From Mycosarcoma maydis (taxonomy: Eukaryota > Basidiomycota > Ustilaginomycetes > Ustilaginales), in the NCBI RefSeq assembly GCF_000328475.2, contig NC_026480.1, positions 1,116,001 through 1,180,000 on the forward strand: a stretch of DNA of 64,000 nucleotides. Reading direction: 5' to 3'. Position numbers and translations under genes: made by a program. The notes beneath the pieces were generated by a model, which was not told the DNA's origin, ran no database searches, and saw only the letters and a list, made by a program, of their open reading frames with translations. Position 1 is the stretch's first letter. Every line of letters begins with the position of its first letter. This document shows, one piece after another, positions 49,212 through 60,029 of the stretch.

Positions 49212-51239
49212 TCATGCATCAGCGCCATCAGCGCCATCAGCGCCCTCTTCCTCCTCCTCCATCTCGATAGCGCCGATCTCGTATTCTCCAATCACATCCC
49301 ACCTCGAGCCTCCCGCTGACGCAGCCAGGTACTTGACGAACCTCATCACACCCTCGTCCCTCAGCACCACGCTCAACGTGTTGAAGCTTGGCGTGAGGTT
49401 GAGAAGAACGCCATCGAAATCGTCGTCCGCCTCGTCTCCGTCATCTTCGATCATTTCGACAATCTCTTCCCCCTCATCATCTTCAGCATCCTTCATCACG
49501 GCGTCGGCTTCGTTTTCTTCGTCATTCGCCTTCTTTTTACCGCTGTTGCCACTCTGGTAGACAGCCGGGTCTTCTTCGCCCTCGTGAGGTGCCATGTAGC
49601 ATTCCCAGCCCCCAATGTCTCCGCTTTCCCACTTGGCAGCCAGATCCTTTGCTTCTTTCTTCGAGAGCATCTTGGATCCCGTAAAAGAGGATGGTTTGAC
49701 AGGGGCGACCTTGCCTTTCTTTGCTTTGCTTGCCAGCCCACGCGGACCAGCTTTACGCTCTTCTTCCAGCGAAGGCTTGACGACATCCGGGGTGAGGTTA
49801 AGCGTCACATCCAATACAGGTTCGGTGTCGGATCGTGCCAGCGTGTAGTCAAGGCCAGGACGGAACCTTCTGGCTTCGATCGGTCGAGCTCCCAATGGGA
49901 CAAGCTGTGAGATGTTGGCGAGAAAATGTCGGAAGGCAATCGAGGGGAAGAGGACTGTGCTGAGCAGCTTGAGGAGCGCACCTGCATCCGTGGGGAGCGG
50001 GTTAGGGACAAGTGTGTTCTGCGATGCAATCTCGCCAGCTTTTTTGGGCGTAGCTTGCTCTGACTGCACAGCGTATCGCTGCTTGTGCGGTGGACCGGAG
50101 ATGCTCCACTGCTTTGCCTCGTTATCGGCATCATCGACCCGATCCGTACCCACAGCGTGTGGCTGGATCCTTGTCGACTCTTCGCCTTTGCCAGAGGTCC
50201 ACCACTGGAATCCGTCCTTTGCATCCGCCTGCCGCAACGACTTTTCCAACGACTGGGCGATCTCTTTCTTCAAGATATCGGACAGCAGAATGTGCGAGTC
50301 ATCACCAAACTGTTCAAACAGCTGTTCTTGCGTCTTTGCCACCAAGTAGGCTGGATTGAGGAATTGAAGCAAAAACTTCTTCTCGTCTTGACTGAGTGGC
50401 GAGCCAGGCAATGGGGTTTCGAATTCTTCCGGATAGGCTTCGAACAGTTTTGCGTTTTCCTTGGCCGAGAGACTCTCGAGACTGCTCATTTCCTTTTCCA
50501 CCTCTGCCTCCTTCTTTTCGTCTTCTGTGGTGAAGCCCTCTTCACCTTCTTGAGGTCGGTGGAACCAACCGGAGATGCTGAGTCGGGACTGACTTGGGTG
50601 AACGACTTCCTCTACCGAGTGAAATGAGTGACCAGGCTGCACGGTAAAGAATGTGAATTGGTTCCATTTGGGCGGGATGATTTTGCTCGGCAAATCGTCG
50701 GGTGTACCCTTGGTCTTGACGGGATACAGCTCGAGTGCGCCACCCCACTCTGGCTGCCATGGCTGATCCGGATCTGGCAGGTAGAGGATGTATGATACTC
50801 TTCGCGTAGAGATGACATCGTCGTGATTGAGCAAATGGCATCCTTGGCGATAGTCGTTGATGCTCATGTCCTTCTTTTTAGCGCTGAGTGGTCCGCAACC
50901 CGTGACCCCCTGGAGCCAGCTTCTGAACTCTTGCGAATAAATGGCATTGCGAACGCGCAGGAGGTTCTGCAGTCGACCGGCTTCTTCCTCTGGCAGACCG
51001 TCGAGGTTGGCAAGGTCACCGGTTTGGTTGACCTTGTAGATGTCGGTTTCCTTTTCCGCGAAGCGCAGCTCTTCGATGATCTCCTGACGAGTGGCTTTGA
51101 GCAGGTCCTCGTTGATCAGGGCAGGGATGACGGCGTGTTTGTAGGGCGCGCTGGCTTCGTACTCCTTGTTATAGGCGGAGACCGTAGACGAGGCGAGGAG
51201 GTCGGGCGCAAAAGCCGTGGCCACTTCGATGGCGGACAT
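49212..51239 (-). CDS. OFD1: Ofd1/Tpa1-type prolyl 2-oxoglutarate dioxygenase
   Basis: This 675-residue enzyme should hydroxylate a proline of the ribosomal protein uS12, and in fission yeast the family controls Sre1 stability by oxygen. The N-terminal catalytic double-stranded beta-helix has iron ligands His139 and Asp141 (LLNHDDVIS) and His207 (FHSVEEVVHP). The His139-to-His207 spacing is 68 residues. Candidate 2-oxoglutarate-binding Arg is 219 (SRLSISGWFH). The C-terminal domain (~390-675) is the second, non-catalytic DSBH half of this family, with an acidic inserted stretch (EENEADAVMKDAEDDEGEEIVEM) near 575-600. The end repeats ADGADGADA, coded by GCGCCATCA-type units. Start is the ATG at 51239. 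It is divergent from the SCP2 gene. Confidence 0.9.
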   Translation of the reverse strand: MSAIEVATAFAPDLLASSTVSAYNKEYEASAPYKHAVIPALINEDLLKATRQEIIEELRFAEKETDIYKVNQTGDLANLDGLPEEEAGRLQNLLRVRNAIYSQEFRSWLQGVTGCGPLSAKKKDMSINDYRQGCHLLNHDDVISTRRVSYILYLPDPDQPWQPEWGGALELYPVKTKGTPDDLPSKIIPPKWNQFTFFTVQPGHSFHSVEEVVHPSQSRLSISGWFHRPQEGEEGFTTEDEKKEAEVEKEMSSLESLSAKENAKLFEAYPEEFETPLPGSPLSQDEKKFLLQFLNPAYLVAKTQEQLFEQFGDDSHILLSDILKKEIAQSLEKSLRQADAKDGFQWWTSGKGEESTRIQPHAVGTDRVDDADNEAKQWSISGPPHKQRYAVQSEQATPKKAGEIASQNTLVPNPLPTDAGALLKLLSTVLFPSIAFRHFLANISQLVPLGARPIEARRFRPGLDYTLARSDTEPVLDVTLNLTPDVVKPSLEEERKAGPRGLASKAKKGKVAPVKPSSFTGSKMLSKKEAKDLAAKWESGDIGGWECYMAPHEGEEDPAVYQSGNSGKKKANDEENEADAVMKDAEDDEGEEIVEMIEDDGDEADDDFDGVLLNLTPSFNTLSVVLRDEGVMRFVKYLAASAGGSRWDVIGEYEIGAIEMEEEEEGADGADGADA

Positions 51240-52294
51240 ATCGGTATCGATCTCACCCTCAACGCAAAAACGCAGGGTAGAGAGCTGAGCAGTGATGGTT
51301 TGGAACTAAAGCGGGCACAAAGCTTTCAAGGTGGAGGAAGATCTTCTCGAAAAACCTAAACGTATCGCTTTTCCAAAAGTTTGCACTCATCCGTGATTCG
51401 TGATTCACGTTTCCCGTGCGATTCGGTCGTTGGCCATCTCGACCTAACATATTGGGAAATGACCCATGACGCACGACCCACCACACGTGACAACCACGAA
51501 TCGTGAATTATCCCCTGCTGTGAAAATGCGTTCGGAAGCGAGACTGCTTCTCTGCAGGTCTGATCTCGGAGCGCTAATCGGGATCGCCAGCTCGCTATTC
51601 AGCCCGCGCCAACGGCGTTACCCCACACTTTTTTTTTTTTTTTTGCCGCCTCTGTCTTTGTGCCACAGCCGATCGAGTGCACCGTGACGATGATGTAGTA
51701 GCTCCTGGTCGGATGCAGATGCTTGTCACCATGTTAGCCGAATTGTGCGCTTGTTTTGCCCCACACAGCTCAAACAAGTGGTGATTCCCGACACGAGGTC
51801 GTGCTTTCACAGATCAGAAATGAACATGGCTGTGATACAGGGGGACGAGTGGGGATGTGGATAGACGAGCAGGGGACGGTTGTATTTATCTCGTCTGAGA
51901 ATTTTCTATCGTTGTGGACGTTGAGAGTAGTTGCCAGATTGGTGATTTGCTAGATTGGAATGAGTGAGACAGCGTTGGGTCGTGCCGAGGCGCAGCATTG
52001 CATTTCTGCTTTTTTGTCTACTTGTGACTTGCTTCACACACTCTGGTGAAAGGTGAAAGCACTGTCGTGCAACAGCACGCAGCAGTCGCACAAGACCTCG
52101 AACGTTGACGCCTATCTCGCACAACGCATATATACCCTTGATAGCCTATCCCTCTTCTCTCAGCCGCTCCACATCCTAACAAACCTCTGATCGCGGCCTA
52201 CTAGCCGAAATTGACCAGCAAACTCATCTCGAGATCTCCCTACGAGCCAGATCTTTCCGCGCGCACGTTCCACTCTGGAGCTTAACCCATCACG
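51240..52294. other. Divergent intergenic region between Ofd1-like and SCP2 genes
   Basis: About 1.05 kb. TCGTGA/TCACG words at ~51390-51410 and ~51497-51507. A 16-T tract at 51629-51644. A TATA-like CATATATACC lies at 52127-52136, about 160 bp before the SCP2 ATG. No gene is seen. Confidence 0.6.
52127..52136 (+). promoter_or_regulatory. TATA-like element of the SCP2 gene
   Basis: CATATATACC lies ~160 bp before the ATG at 52295, followed by a C/T-rich leader. Plausible core promoter, not proven. Confidence 0.35.
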
Positions 52295-52861
52295 ATGGCT
52301 AAAAACGAAGAACACGAAGAGACTAATCTGTTTCAGATCATGCTGGAACAAGCGGATGACATTGACTTTTCCGACCCGAACAAGTCCAAGGAAGAACAAA
52401 TCGATCCCACCGAGCTCAAGGTGCCTGGTCTGGATGTATCCAAACTCTTCTGTGTCGTCTACTGGGCTTTACTTCATTCGGAGAATTCCGAAGGGTTCAC
52501 AGCCGATTTGGACATGATGAACCTCGAACAGGCGAAGAAGGCGGTCAACGGTATCTTTCAATTTAACGTCCGACCCAGTTCTGAGTCGTACACGGGCGAC
52601 GAGAAGGTGGTCCAATTTTACGTGGATATGCGCAAGGAAGGAAAAATCATCCGAGGTCCCGGACCTGCTAAACCCAAACCGGATTGTGTGTTGACCATCA
52701 GCGATCGAGACATGATCAGGATCGCTCTTGGTCAGCTCAGTCCGCAGGTGGCATTTATGAAGGGTAAGGTGAAGGTGAAGGGTAACATCATGTTGGGTTT
52801 GAGGATGCAGACCGTGTTGATGAACGAGGTCAAGAAGATGTCCAGGGTTGCAAAGCTCTAG
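52295..52861 (+). CDS. SCP2 sterol-carrier-domain protein with PTS1 (AKL)
   Basis: This 188-residue protein is a stand-alone SCP2 lipid-transfer domain. A charged N-terminal extension (~1-70) precedes it. The domain carries NLEQAKKAVNGIFQFNV, VVQFYVDMRKEGKIIRGPGP, PDCVLTISDRDMIRIALGQLSPQ, then VAFMKGKVKVKGNIMLGLRMQTV, the classic SCP2 order. It ends SRVAKL. AKL is a functional variant of the PTS1 tripeptide, so a peroxisomal site is expected, where SCP2 aids lipid or acyl-CoA handling in beta-oxidation. The extension is longer than in single-domain SCP2s (~120-140 aa). The start at the first ATG is well placed (ATCACGATGGCT). The thiolase in this window is a possible metabolic partner, not a physical neighbour. 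Confidence 0.88.
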   Translation: MAKNEEHEETNLFQIMLEQADDIDFSDPNKSKEEQIDPTELKVPGLDVSKLFCVVYWALLHSENSEGFTADLDMMNLEQAKKAVNGIFQFNVRPSSESYTGDEKVVQFYVDMRKEGKIIRGPGPAKPKPDCVLTISDRDMIRIALGQLSPQVAFMKGKVKVKGNIMLGLRMQTVLMNEVKKMSRVAKL

Positions 52862-53180
52862 TTGGCGTAGTTGGCGTATCGCTACGTTGTCCATCTGAAT
52901 GTCTTGCTTTATCTCGCACCCTCGATTGGAATCGTAATGTAAGCCATCGATGATCTGAACACCTCACGCAATCGAGTGGTGAAACGAGTGTGTTTCTTGC
53001 AGAACAAACGATATATACAGAAGCAATCAAAAATAACGATCTAGAAAACAAAAGGATGATCGAAGAGCTGTGCAAGGGTCGACAGCAGCGAACTCAGCGT
53101 GCAGATGAAAGCGAAAATAGGTGTGATGGTTGCAAAAGAGATGCTGACCAGAGCTCTCTTTGCCATTCGAAATGCAGCGA
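52862..53180. other. Convergent spacer between SCP2 and Kre9-like genes
   Basis: 319 bp containing both 3' ends; nothing else is visible. Confidence 0.6.
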
Positions 53181-54012
53181 TCAGAGTAAAGCGGCACCAA
53201 CAGCAGCAGCACCGACCAATGCGCTGAGGAAACCAGCCATCTTGTTCGCAGCCGAAGCGTCAGATGAGCTCGACTTGACAGTTGTCGACTGCGAAGAGGC
53301 GGCGCTACCGGAGCCTGTTGCCGGGGTAGTGGTAGCAGCGAGAGCGCTCTGGGTGGAAGACGAGGCTCCGAAAAAGTTGGGCGTCGAAGCAGACGAGGTG
53401 GCGCTAGCAACAGTGGTGGTGAGCTGACCGGTACCCGAACCTCCCTGGATGGTCGACATTATGGTCGAGTTAAAGTTGCCCGTCATGTCTTCGAGACGGA
53501 AACGAGCCGAAAAGGCCATGGCGGGGATGCTGTTGGTGGTGGTGTTGGTGCCTTCGAATCGGAGGAAGTAGTAGCCACCGGTAGGGCCGACGGTGGGGCT
53601 GATCTGATATCGACCCTCACCCGCATTGTACGAGACGTTGGTGGCGAGTGTCTGCAGCTTGTACTGCACATCGCGCGAGCCGGTGGCGAGGTAAATGTTG
53701 ACACGGCCCCAATCACGTCGTGTGGGTGTCTTGCCATCGTCGTTCCATTCGATGTTTAGACGCTTGCCACCATGACCGGTTGTGGACCTACATCGCACGT
53801 ATAAACATGAAATCACGCATGGACAGAACGTATTTCCATACGACGCGCAGAGAAAGTAATATGTAAGTCAGCACCGAAAAGCTCGCACGATGCGCCTAAC
53901 GCACTTGAGACGATACTAACTGTACAGGTTTGGTGACAACGATGGTGGAGATGACGGTGTCGGCAGCGGCGAGAGCGAGCACGGCCAAGGTTGTGATCTT
54001 GACAGAAACCAT
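53181..54012 (-). CDS. GPI-anchored Kre9/Knh1-like cell wall protein, two exons
   Basis: Exon 1 (54012-53921) encodes the signal peptide MVSVKITTLAVLALAAADTV plus a short strand. A 133-bp intron (53920-53788, donor GTTAGT) follows, then exon 2 (53787-53181), and the frame closes to 232 residues. The mature N terminus reads TKPVQSTTGHGGKRLNIEWN and then a beta-sandwich (RVNIYLATGSRDVQYKLQTL, GYYFLRFEGTNT, ARFRLEDMTGNF), the Kre9/Knh1 N-terminal domain type used in cell-wall glucan assembly. A Ser/Thr-rich stalk follows, then a hydrophobic C terminus (GFLSALVGAAAVGAALL) after small residues, a GPI-anchor signal. The exact omega site cannot be chosen. Several N-glycosylation sites (NVS, NTT, NST) are present. 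Function beyond wall association is inferred. Confidence 0.8.
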
Positions 54013-56558
54013 TCTGAAGATTTTTGAGAAGTGATGGACGGGGTTGGTGGTGGTGTGCGTTTGGCGACAACGGCGAGCTGAACGAGTGTGTGTGCGAATT
54101 TGTAAGTCCTGCGATCAACGTAGGATGATGTAGGCAACGAAAAGGAAGACGAGAGTGGAGTGGAGAGTTTGTATGGTAGGACGGGGACGAAAGAGAAGAG
54201 AAGGAAAGGAATGGAAGTCGGCGGCAGCGTTGAGAGATGATGTAGACAGAGCTCAGCAAACTGGCGACAGAGCGGAGCACAACTCTGGAGAAAGGGATTT
54301 GGCTGTTGTGTGCACAGCAGGCTCAAAATATGTCAAGGATGATAGTCATGCAGAAGCCACAGTCGTGCCGGACGAGCACTGCAGCCGATGCATCTGACGA
54401 TATACAGGCAGGTTGATGCATCTGACCAAGATCGTACACCGAGCAGCAGAAAACAGACCTGGGATTTCTCGTACAGGAACGCCGACCACTTGACAATCAC
54501 CCTCTTGAATCACAATGTGCTGTTCCGCGTACTCTTTTCTGGAAAGCATTGCTTCATATTGATCTACGACCCACAAGATTCGCTTCTTTTGAGATCGTGA
54601 AGTGAATGGCTCGTCAATAGGATGAGGAAGAGGTCCAGGGTGTTGTTGGCTACAAATGAGGTGCTTGTAACGTGCCAATTGACTCTTTTGTTTTTTTTTG
54701 TTTTTTTTTTGTTCTTCTTTCTTTGTGGTGAGTCAAGAGGATGCACGCGTTGCAGCTCTCAGTCAATTCCACATTAAAACACATCGTTACTCAATCAAGA
54801 ATTTCAAGAGACATCCCTCCAACTCGTACTTTATATAAAACTGTTTGGCATCGACGACAGCCCTCTGTCTCTGCCTTGGTTCTCGGGCGTCAGATTCAAA
54901 GATTCAAAGAAACATGCAGCGAGTCGAGTGTATTGACATGGACGCGTCTTGAGATTGTATGATTCAGGGTGATTTTCGAATTTTTCAAGGGTGTGCCGGG
55001 ATGCTTTGGTTGCGTTTGTTATGTGTTTTTCAAACTCAGATGGCCAGCGTGGCACTTGAAGGCTGAAAATCAAGCCCGAGTCGTGAGTTTCACGTCGTGC
55101 GTTTGCACGTCTCGGCTTGGGTTGAGAAGAAGGTTTCCAAGATCTTCTTTGCTTGGGCCGCTGCTTTCACCAAGCTCGGCTGTGTTGATTCATGCAATGC
55201 GCCAGCCCATCCATAAACCTTAGTGTTGGCAGCCTCACACGGCATGCTGCCTGCTCCTCTATCATCGACTCTTCGCGCTTGTCAGGTCTCCAATCATCGT
55301 CATCCCGTTCCGATCGCAGCACATTCAACCTGCAAAAATTCGCTCGCTACATCCGCCATCATCCAACTCATGCTAATCCTCTTCGGCTCATCAATGCACA
55401 GTTAGCTGAGAACCTCACGCTTAAAGACAGTCTACAATGACGAATACGTTCAGACCTCTTGAAGCCTGAGCACATTGCCCCTAGAAAGGCAGAACGACTG
55501 AGATGGACCAGAACAAACACCGTCTCATTTTGCGGGTCATTCAATACCAAGCCTCGTCTACAGCACCATCATGGCGATCAATCAACGCATGGCAGACCTG
55601 TGCATGATGACGATCGCTTGGACGCCGAAGAGCATTCCAGTGTCGTGCAGGAGAGAGGATCGCTTGGTCAGCTTGAATTACCCCTAAAGATTGCTCCAAC
55701 GCACGCATCTACATCGCCATGGGAAGAGAGACACAAGTTGTTGCACCTGTGTACATGCCTCGGGCAGCGGACCGTCATCTGATTCTGTCTGCCCCAATCG
55801 TGAATCACTGGCCTTGCGAGCTTTGTCGCTAGGTTTTAGGTAATGCTTGCATCCGATATCGTAATTTGGCCAATCTCAAAAAGCAATCGGTGATCTCATT
55901 AGTTCTGCCGGTCTTGATCACGGCTATACTTTTTGCCTGCCTGTCATGTGGGCAAGCCTGTTCTGTCCCCACAGGTGGGCTTCAACCGAGTTAACTTTCA
56001 TGACAATCCGGTGAATAAGCTGAAAGGCTTTTGGAACCTATTGTGCCGGGTGCGGATTTGCTCAGACTTTCTATTGTGAACAAGGCTTTCAGAAGCTCTT
56101 TGGTCTTGATGGTGGAAATAGCGTGTAGGATCTTGTTCAACTTCGGGCATGCATGATCCCCGTCGTAAGACTGTACAACTCGTGACTTAACTCGACGATC
56201 AAGCGTTTCGTAGGGCGTTGGAGGCAATCCAGTGCTCCATGATGATTGGTCCAAAGCAGCCCCAGAGACTCAGAGGAACAGGCGAAAATTATTAATACAG
56301 CCACGCTGGAGGTGATCCCCAGTATTCGTGATTTTTGAGGACATTGGGCCGGAGGTCCAGAGGATCTAAAAACGACGTCAAGTGATTGTATGACACGATC
56401 TATGCTTTCTTTGAAGAGCATCGCATTAGCCAGTGTTGAACTCGTCACTTGGCGCCGCACACTCACAGCTCTAACCACCACGCACGAATCACCTTGTTCT
56501 TGAAACAGGTTACGCTACATTTCTAGTCGTGGAAGGACTATGAATTCGGACACAACGA
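54013..56558. other. Long gene-poor region upstream of the Kre9-like gene
   Basis: About 2.5 kb between two minus-strand genes. It has T-rich tracts at ~54686-54711. No frame shows a domain, and small ORFs look random. TCGTGA words occur near 55798. The Kre9-like promoter should lie at the low-coordinate end. It might hide an unannotated ncRNA, but nothing supports that directly. Confidence 0.5.
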
Positions 56559-57914
56559 TCAAATCTTGGATGCCCTCGCCTCCTGATCCCTGACCTCATC
56601 CCACAACCCGCCAGCAATGTGCGAAGACTTGATCCCCTCATCACTTGCGGGCCACTTTCCCTTTCCGCCTTTAGCAAAAGCATTTCTCAGGTGGCTAACA
56701 AAGATGGTCGGTTCCTCGTGGGCAGCAAAGTGACCACCCACCGGAGCTTTGGCAATCCATCTCGTCTTACCACTGGTCGTCGTCGCATCCACCACAAACT
56801 TAGGCGTGTTGACGAGCTCGTCTGGGAAGTCCGAGTATCCAAGAGGAACAGGAAGCTTGTACTCGGCAGAACCGTGAATCTCGGGCAAGAAGATGTTGTT
56901 GGTGTACGGAATGAACGATGTTCCGATCGACCTTGTGAACCAGAACAGCGTAGCAATCTCCAGACATGCATCCATGTTGAGCCGTGGGTGGTCAGGACGA
57001 CGTTCCGACAAGGTATCATAGATGTTTCCTAGCCAGCCGAGCAATCCAGCAGGCGAATCGACGAGACCGTACAGCAGCTGCACGGGTCTCGTGCGTTGAA
57101 CATCGTAATAGGCACGATTTTGTTCAAAGTAGATTCCTTTTGCAGCCATCATTAGGTATTCCTGTCCGTAGATTAGTTTTGCAACGCCCAGTGTCACTTT
57201 GTAAGGCAAAGAGCTGAGCATGAACTTGCTGAGTCCTTTGGCGGCGACGGGACAAAAGTTGAGATGGACCGCACGACAACCGGTACCGTCCTTGTGAGAG
57301 TGGAAGGCTCCCAGAGCTCGAGCGTGAGGGCTGCCCCAATCACCACCTTGCGAAGCATACTTGTCATACCCAAGGCCACGCATGAGAGCATCAAGGATGC
57401 GCGTGTACCCTCGAACATCACCAACACCAGGCTTGTTGGAAGGCGGAGGAGTCGAGTCCATAAATCCAGGCAGCGAGGGCACAACGACATGGAAGGCAGG
57501 AGCTTCCTTCTCGGCGGGATTGGCAAGCTCATCAATCACATGGGCAAACTCGAACCAACTTCCGGGCCATCCGTGGATGAGCATGAGCGGGATCGCATCT
57601 TCGCGTTTCGAACGTTTGTGTACAAAGTGCAGCTGTGTGCACCAGTCGACCGAGGTGGTAAAGTGTGGGAAGCTGTTGAGACGCTTTTGGAAAGCCGCGA
57701 AGTCATAGTCGGCCCACTTGCCGATCAGCTGCTTGACCAGAGGCAGGTCCGGCTTGTAGATCAATTTCATTGGCTTACGCGCATCTTCGGGGAGGTAAGG
57801 CGCAGCAGGAAACCGGGTGTTGCGCAGGCGATTACGAAGGTCTTTCACCTCATCGTCGCTGTAGACGATTTGAAACGGCTTGGGCGTGGTGATAGTTGGA
57901 ATTTCCGACGACAT
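56559..57914 (-). CDS. Epoxide hydrolase, microsomal type with EHN domain
   Basis: This 451-residue alpha/beta-hydrolase should open epoxides to diols, for detoxification or lipid metabolism. The EHN N-terminal domain (~10-110) reads PFQIVYSDDEVKDLRNRLRNTRFP and leads into the core with the oxyanion motif HGWPGS. Nucleophile Asp192 lies in GGDWGSPHA, with the catalytic His395 in VGGHFAAHEEP. Candidate lid and acid residues fall in the YNDTLSE/NNIFLPE region. No signal peptide is seen. The C terminus ends ARASKI; SKI is a weak PTS1-like tripeptide and could mark peroxisomal import. The longest frame has an ATG at 57953, but the ATG at 57914 (MSSEIPTI) fits better. A TATA-like element lies ~75 bp upstream. 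Confidence 0.88.
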   Translation of the reverse strand: MSSEIPTITTPKPFQIVYSDDEVKDLRNRLRNTRFPAAPYLPEDARKPMKLIYKPDLPLVKQLIGKWADYDFAAFQKRLNSFPHFTTSVDWCTQLHFVHKRSKREDAIPLMLIHGWPGSWFEFAHVIDELANPAEKEAPAFHVVVPSLPGFMDSTPPPSNKPGVGDVRGYTRILDALMRGLGYDKYASQGGDWGSPHARALGAFHSHKDGTGCRAVHLNFCPVAAKGLSKFMLSSLPYKVTLGVAKLIYGQEYLMMAAKGIYFEQNRAYYDVQRTRPVQLLYGLVDSPAGLLGWLGNIYDTLSERRPDHPRLNMDACLEIATLFWFTRSIGTSFIPYTNNIFLPEIHGSAEYKLPVPLGYSDFPDELVNTPKFVVDATTTSGKTRWIAKAPVGGHFAAHEEPTIFVSHLRNAFAKGGKGKWPASDEGIKSSHIAGGLWDEVRDQEARASKI

Positions 57915-58954
57915 TGTGACGATTGATTGGCAGATGGTACAGCGGGTGGTCAAAGTGGGATCTGCAAAGTCTAGACGAGGCTAATCGTTCTTATACCAAG
58001 ATCGCGGTTCCGAGTGCGGAGGGAAGCTCCTCAACTGAAAAAGGAAAGTTTGAGGCTGCGTCTGTGGGGCTCCAAAACGTACCGGTCTCTCAACCCACGA
58101 CTGAAAGATACACCAACCCTCAGGACCCTACCTAGCCGCAAGAAGTGAGCCAACATGCTCGCAAACCGATCCGGCTGGCAGTCTTCGAAGCATTTACATT
58201 CACGATTATTGACCGGTTCGAGGTTACATTCACGATTCAGATTTGTGTTTTGTTTTTTACTCTATTATTTCGTGATTCAAAATCGTGAATCACGAGAATG
58301 TTTCTTTCGTATTTCGTGTTTTCACACGTCCCTCCTTATATAATATTCCGTGTTCGGATTGGCACGGAACCGCGCATCGTTTCCTCTGTTCACACCAAAA
58401 GCATGCCAGTGGGGAATAAAGTCACCACATTGAACCAAAATCATTGGAATGTCGAGGGCGGACGAGACACACGTTCTGTTGTCGTCTAATCGACCGAGTG
58501 AGGTGGTGCCCCTGATTGTGGTTCATCTGTGCCCCATGTTGTCGGGGTTTAGCGTTTCTCAACAGCACCTTCCGCTGTCTCGGCTCTCTTCTGCCTAGAC
58601 GCGGCGTAGCCACCAATGCCACGTGCAGGAAACAAACTGTCACAATCACCATCACGAAACCATGAATCACGAACGCATCGATCGGCACACCTTGACGAGG
58701 CTGTTTGGATCTGACGACGGAACAAGACGAGGTTTCTCTCACTCCTCTCGGTTCTCAAGAAGACACCGGGCAGCGGGTAGGGAAATTAACCCAAAGCCAT
58801 TCACAGATTGGACCCTTTCATCGGCTACCTGAATTCGGACACGTGCGTCACTCGATCTTCTTACCCTCCTGAACCGGACTTATACATGAGATCACACTCG
58901 GTTTTCACGCTTCTGCCACGATTTGAAGGAAGCCCAGCTGGTTTCATCGCCACC
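57915..58954. other. Divergent intergenic region between epoxide hydrolase and PhzF genes
   Basis: About 1.04 kb. TCACGA/TCGTGA words cluster at ~58197-58295. An in-frame extension of PhzF (from 58808) starts at a TTG and contains one earlier ATG (58886), which I do not use. No other gene is visible. Confidence 0.55.
57990..57996 (-). promoter_or_regulatory. TATA-like element of the epoxide hydrolase gene
   Basis: On the minus strand this reads GTATAAG, ~75-80 bp before the ATG at 57914. Confidence 0.35.
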
Positions 58955-59893
58955 ATGTCGAGCAAGACCAACACATATCCCTTCCACCAGGTGGATACAT
59001 TTACCGACACGCCATACTTTGGCAACCCGGTCGCGGTCGTCAACTGCCTGGACGCTGCCTTGCCTATCCCGACACAAGAGCAGATGCAACGGTTTGCACA
59101 ATGGACCAATCTTTCGGAAACCACGTTTTTGCTACCGCCCACCAAAAACACTGCGGCTGACTACCAAATCAAGATTTTTACGCCGGTTGAAGAACTTCCA
59201 TTTGCCGGTCATCCCACCCTGGGAAGCTGTCACTCCTTCCTGCGACATCTCGGCGAGTCTGCTTCGGTCTTGATCGCGCAACGAGAAGGAACGCTCGTAC
59301 AGGAATGCGCGATTGGTTTGGTCGCACTCCGGGTGTCGGGAGCTGGCTCAACGGTGCATTTCCGTGCACCTGACTTTATTCGACACGAACCGGTCGATCC
59401 CACCACCGTCTCCCGCATTACTCGCGCCCTGCAACTCGACCCCAACAACATCATTTCTGCATATCACCTCGACAATGGTCCACGCTGGATCGGCATCAAG
59501 CTCAAGACCGCTCAACAAGTGCTCGATATCGACATTCAGTCTCCGCAGTGTGACATTGGTTCGATCCGCGATCTCTTCCTGGGATTCACAGGACCATATC
59601 CGGAAACGAGGAACGCGGAGGGAGAGAAAGTAGCAAATGAAGTGAGAGCATTTGTCTTTGAAGATATTGGAGAAGATCCAGTGACTGGATCCTTGAACGC
59701 CGGGTTTGCAAAGTGGTTCGAGGCGACTGGAGAGAGTCCTGCGGATGAGTATGTCAACTCGCAGGGCACAGCGATCGGCAGGAAAGGCAGAGTGAGTGTC
59801 AAGGTGGACCGTAAAGGTGCGGACGGTGGGAAGCCCGATATCTGGATCGGTGGCAAGTGCGTCGTCTGTGTTGATGGTGTAGTTCACATTTAG
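58955..59893 (+). CDS. PhzF-like isomerase/epimerase family protein
   Basis: This 312-residue protein belongs to the PhzF fold. Bacterial PhzF isomerises a dihydro-hydroxyanthranilate in phenazine synthesis; most fungal members have unknown substrates. It starts YPFHQVDTFTDTPYFGNPVAVV, then NLSETTFLLPP with the conserved Glu55, ADYQIKIFTPVEELPFAGHPTLG, and a mirrored second half with EDIGEDPVTGSLNAGFAKWF, the second active-site loop. Length is typical (~280-310 aa). There is no phenazine cluster nearby, so no phenazine role is implied. The start CACCATGTC gives a good context; the longer frame (from 58808) begins at a TTG. It converges on PhoD with 136 bp between stops. Confidence 0.88.
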   Translation: MSSKTNTYPFHQVDTFTDTPYFGNPVAVVNCLDAALPIPTQEQMQRFAQWTNLSETTFLLPPTKNTAADYQIKIFTPVEELPFAGHPTLGSCHSFLRHLGESASVLIAQREGTLVQECAIGLVALRVSGAGSTVHFRAPDFIRHEPVDPTTVSRITRALQLDPNNIISAYHLDNGPRWIGIKLKTAQQVLDIDIQSPQCDIGSIRDLFLGFTGPYPETRNAEGEKVANEVRAFVFEDIGEDPVTGSLNAGFAKWFEATGESPADEYVNSQGTAIGRKGRVSVKVDRKGADGGKPDIWIGGKCVVCVDGVVHI

Positions 59894-60029
59894 TCAACCA
59901 TCAAGCAAAGCGATATGTACAACACAACTTGGTCCAAACCAAGCCAGCCACCTGATTGTGTGAAGGAGGTGGAATAAGAAATTCACCTCTTGTATTCCAG
60001 AAATGAGACAAGTGCATCACAGAAATGAC

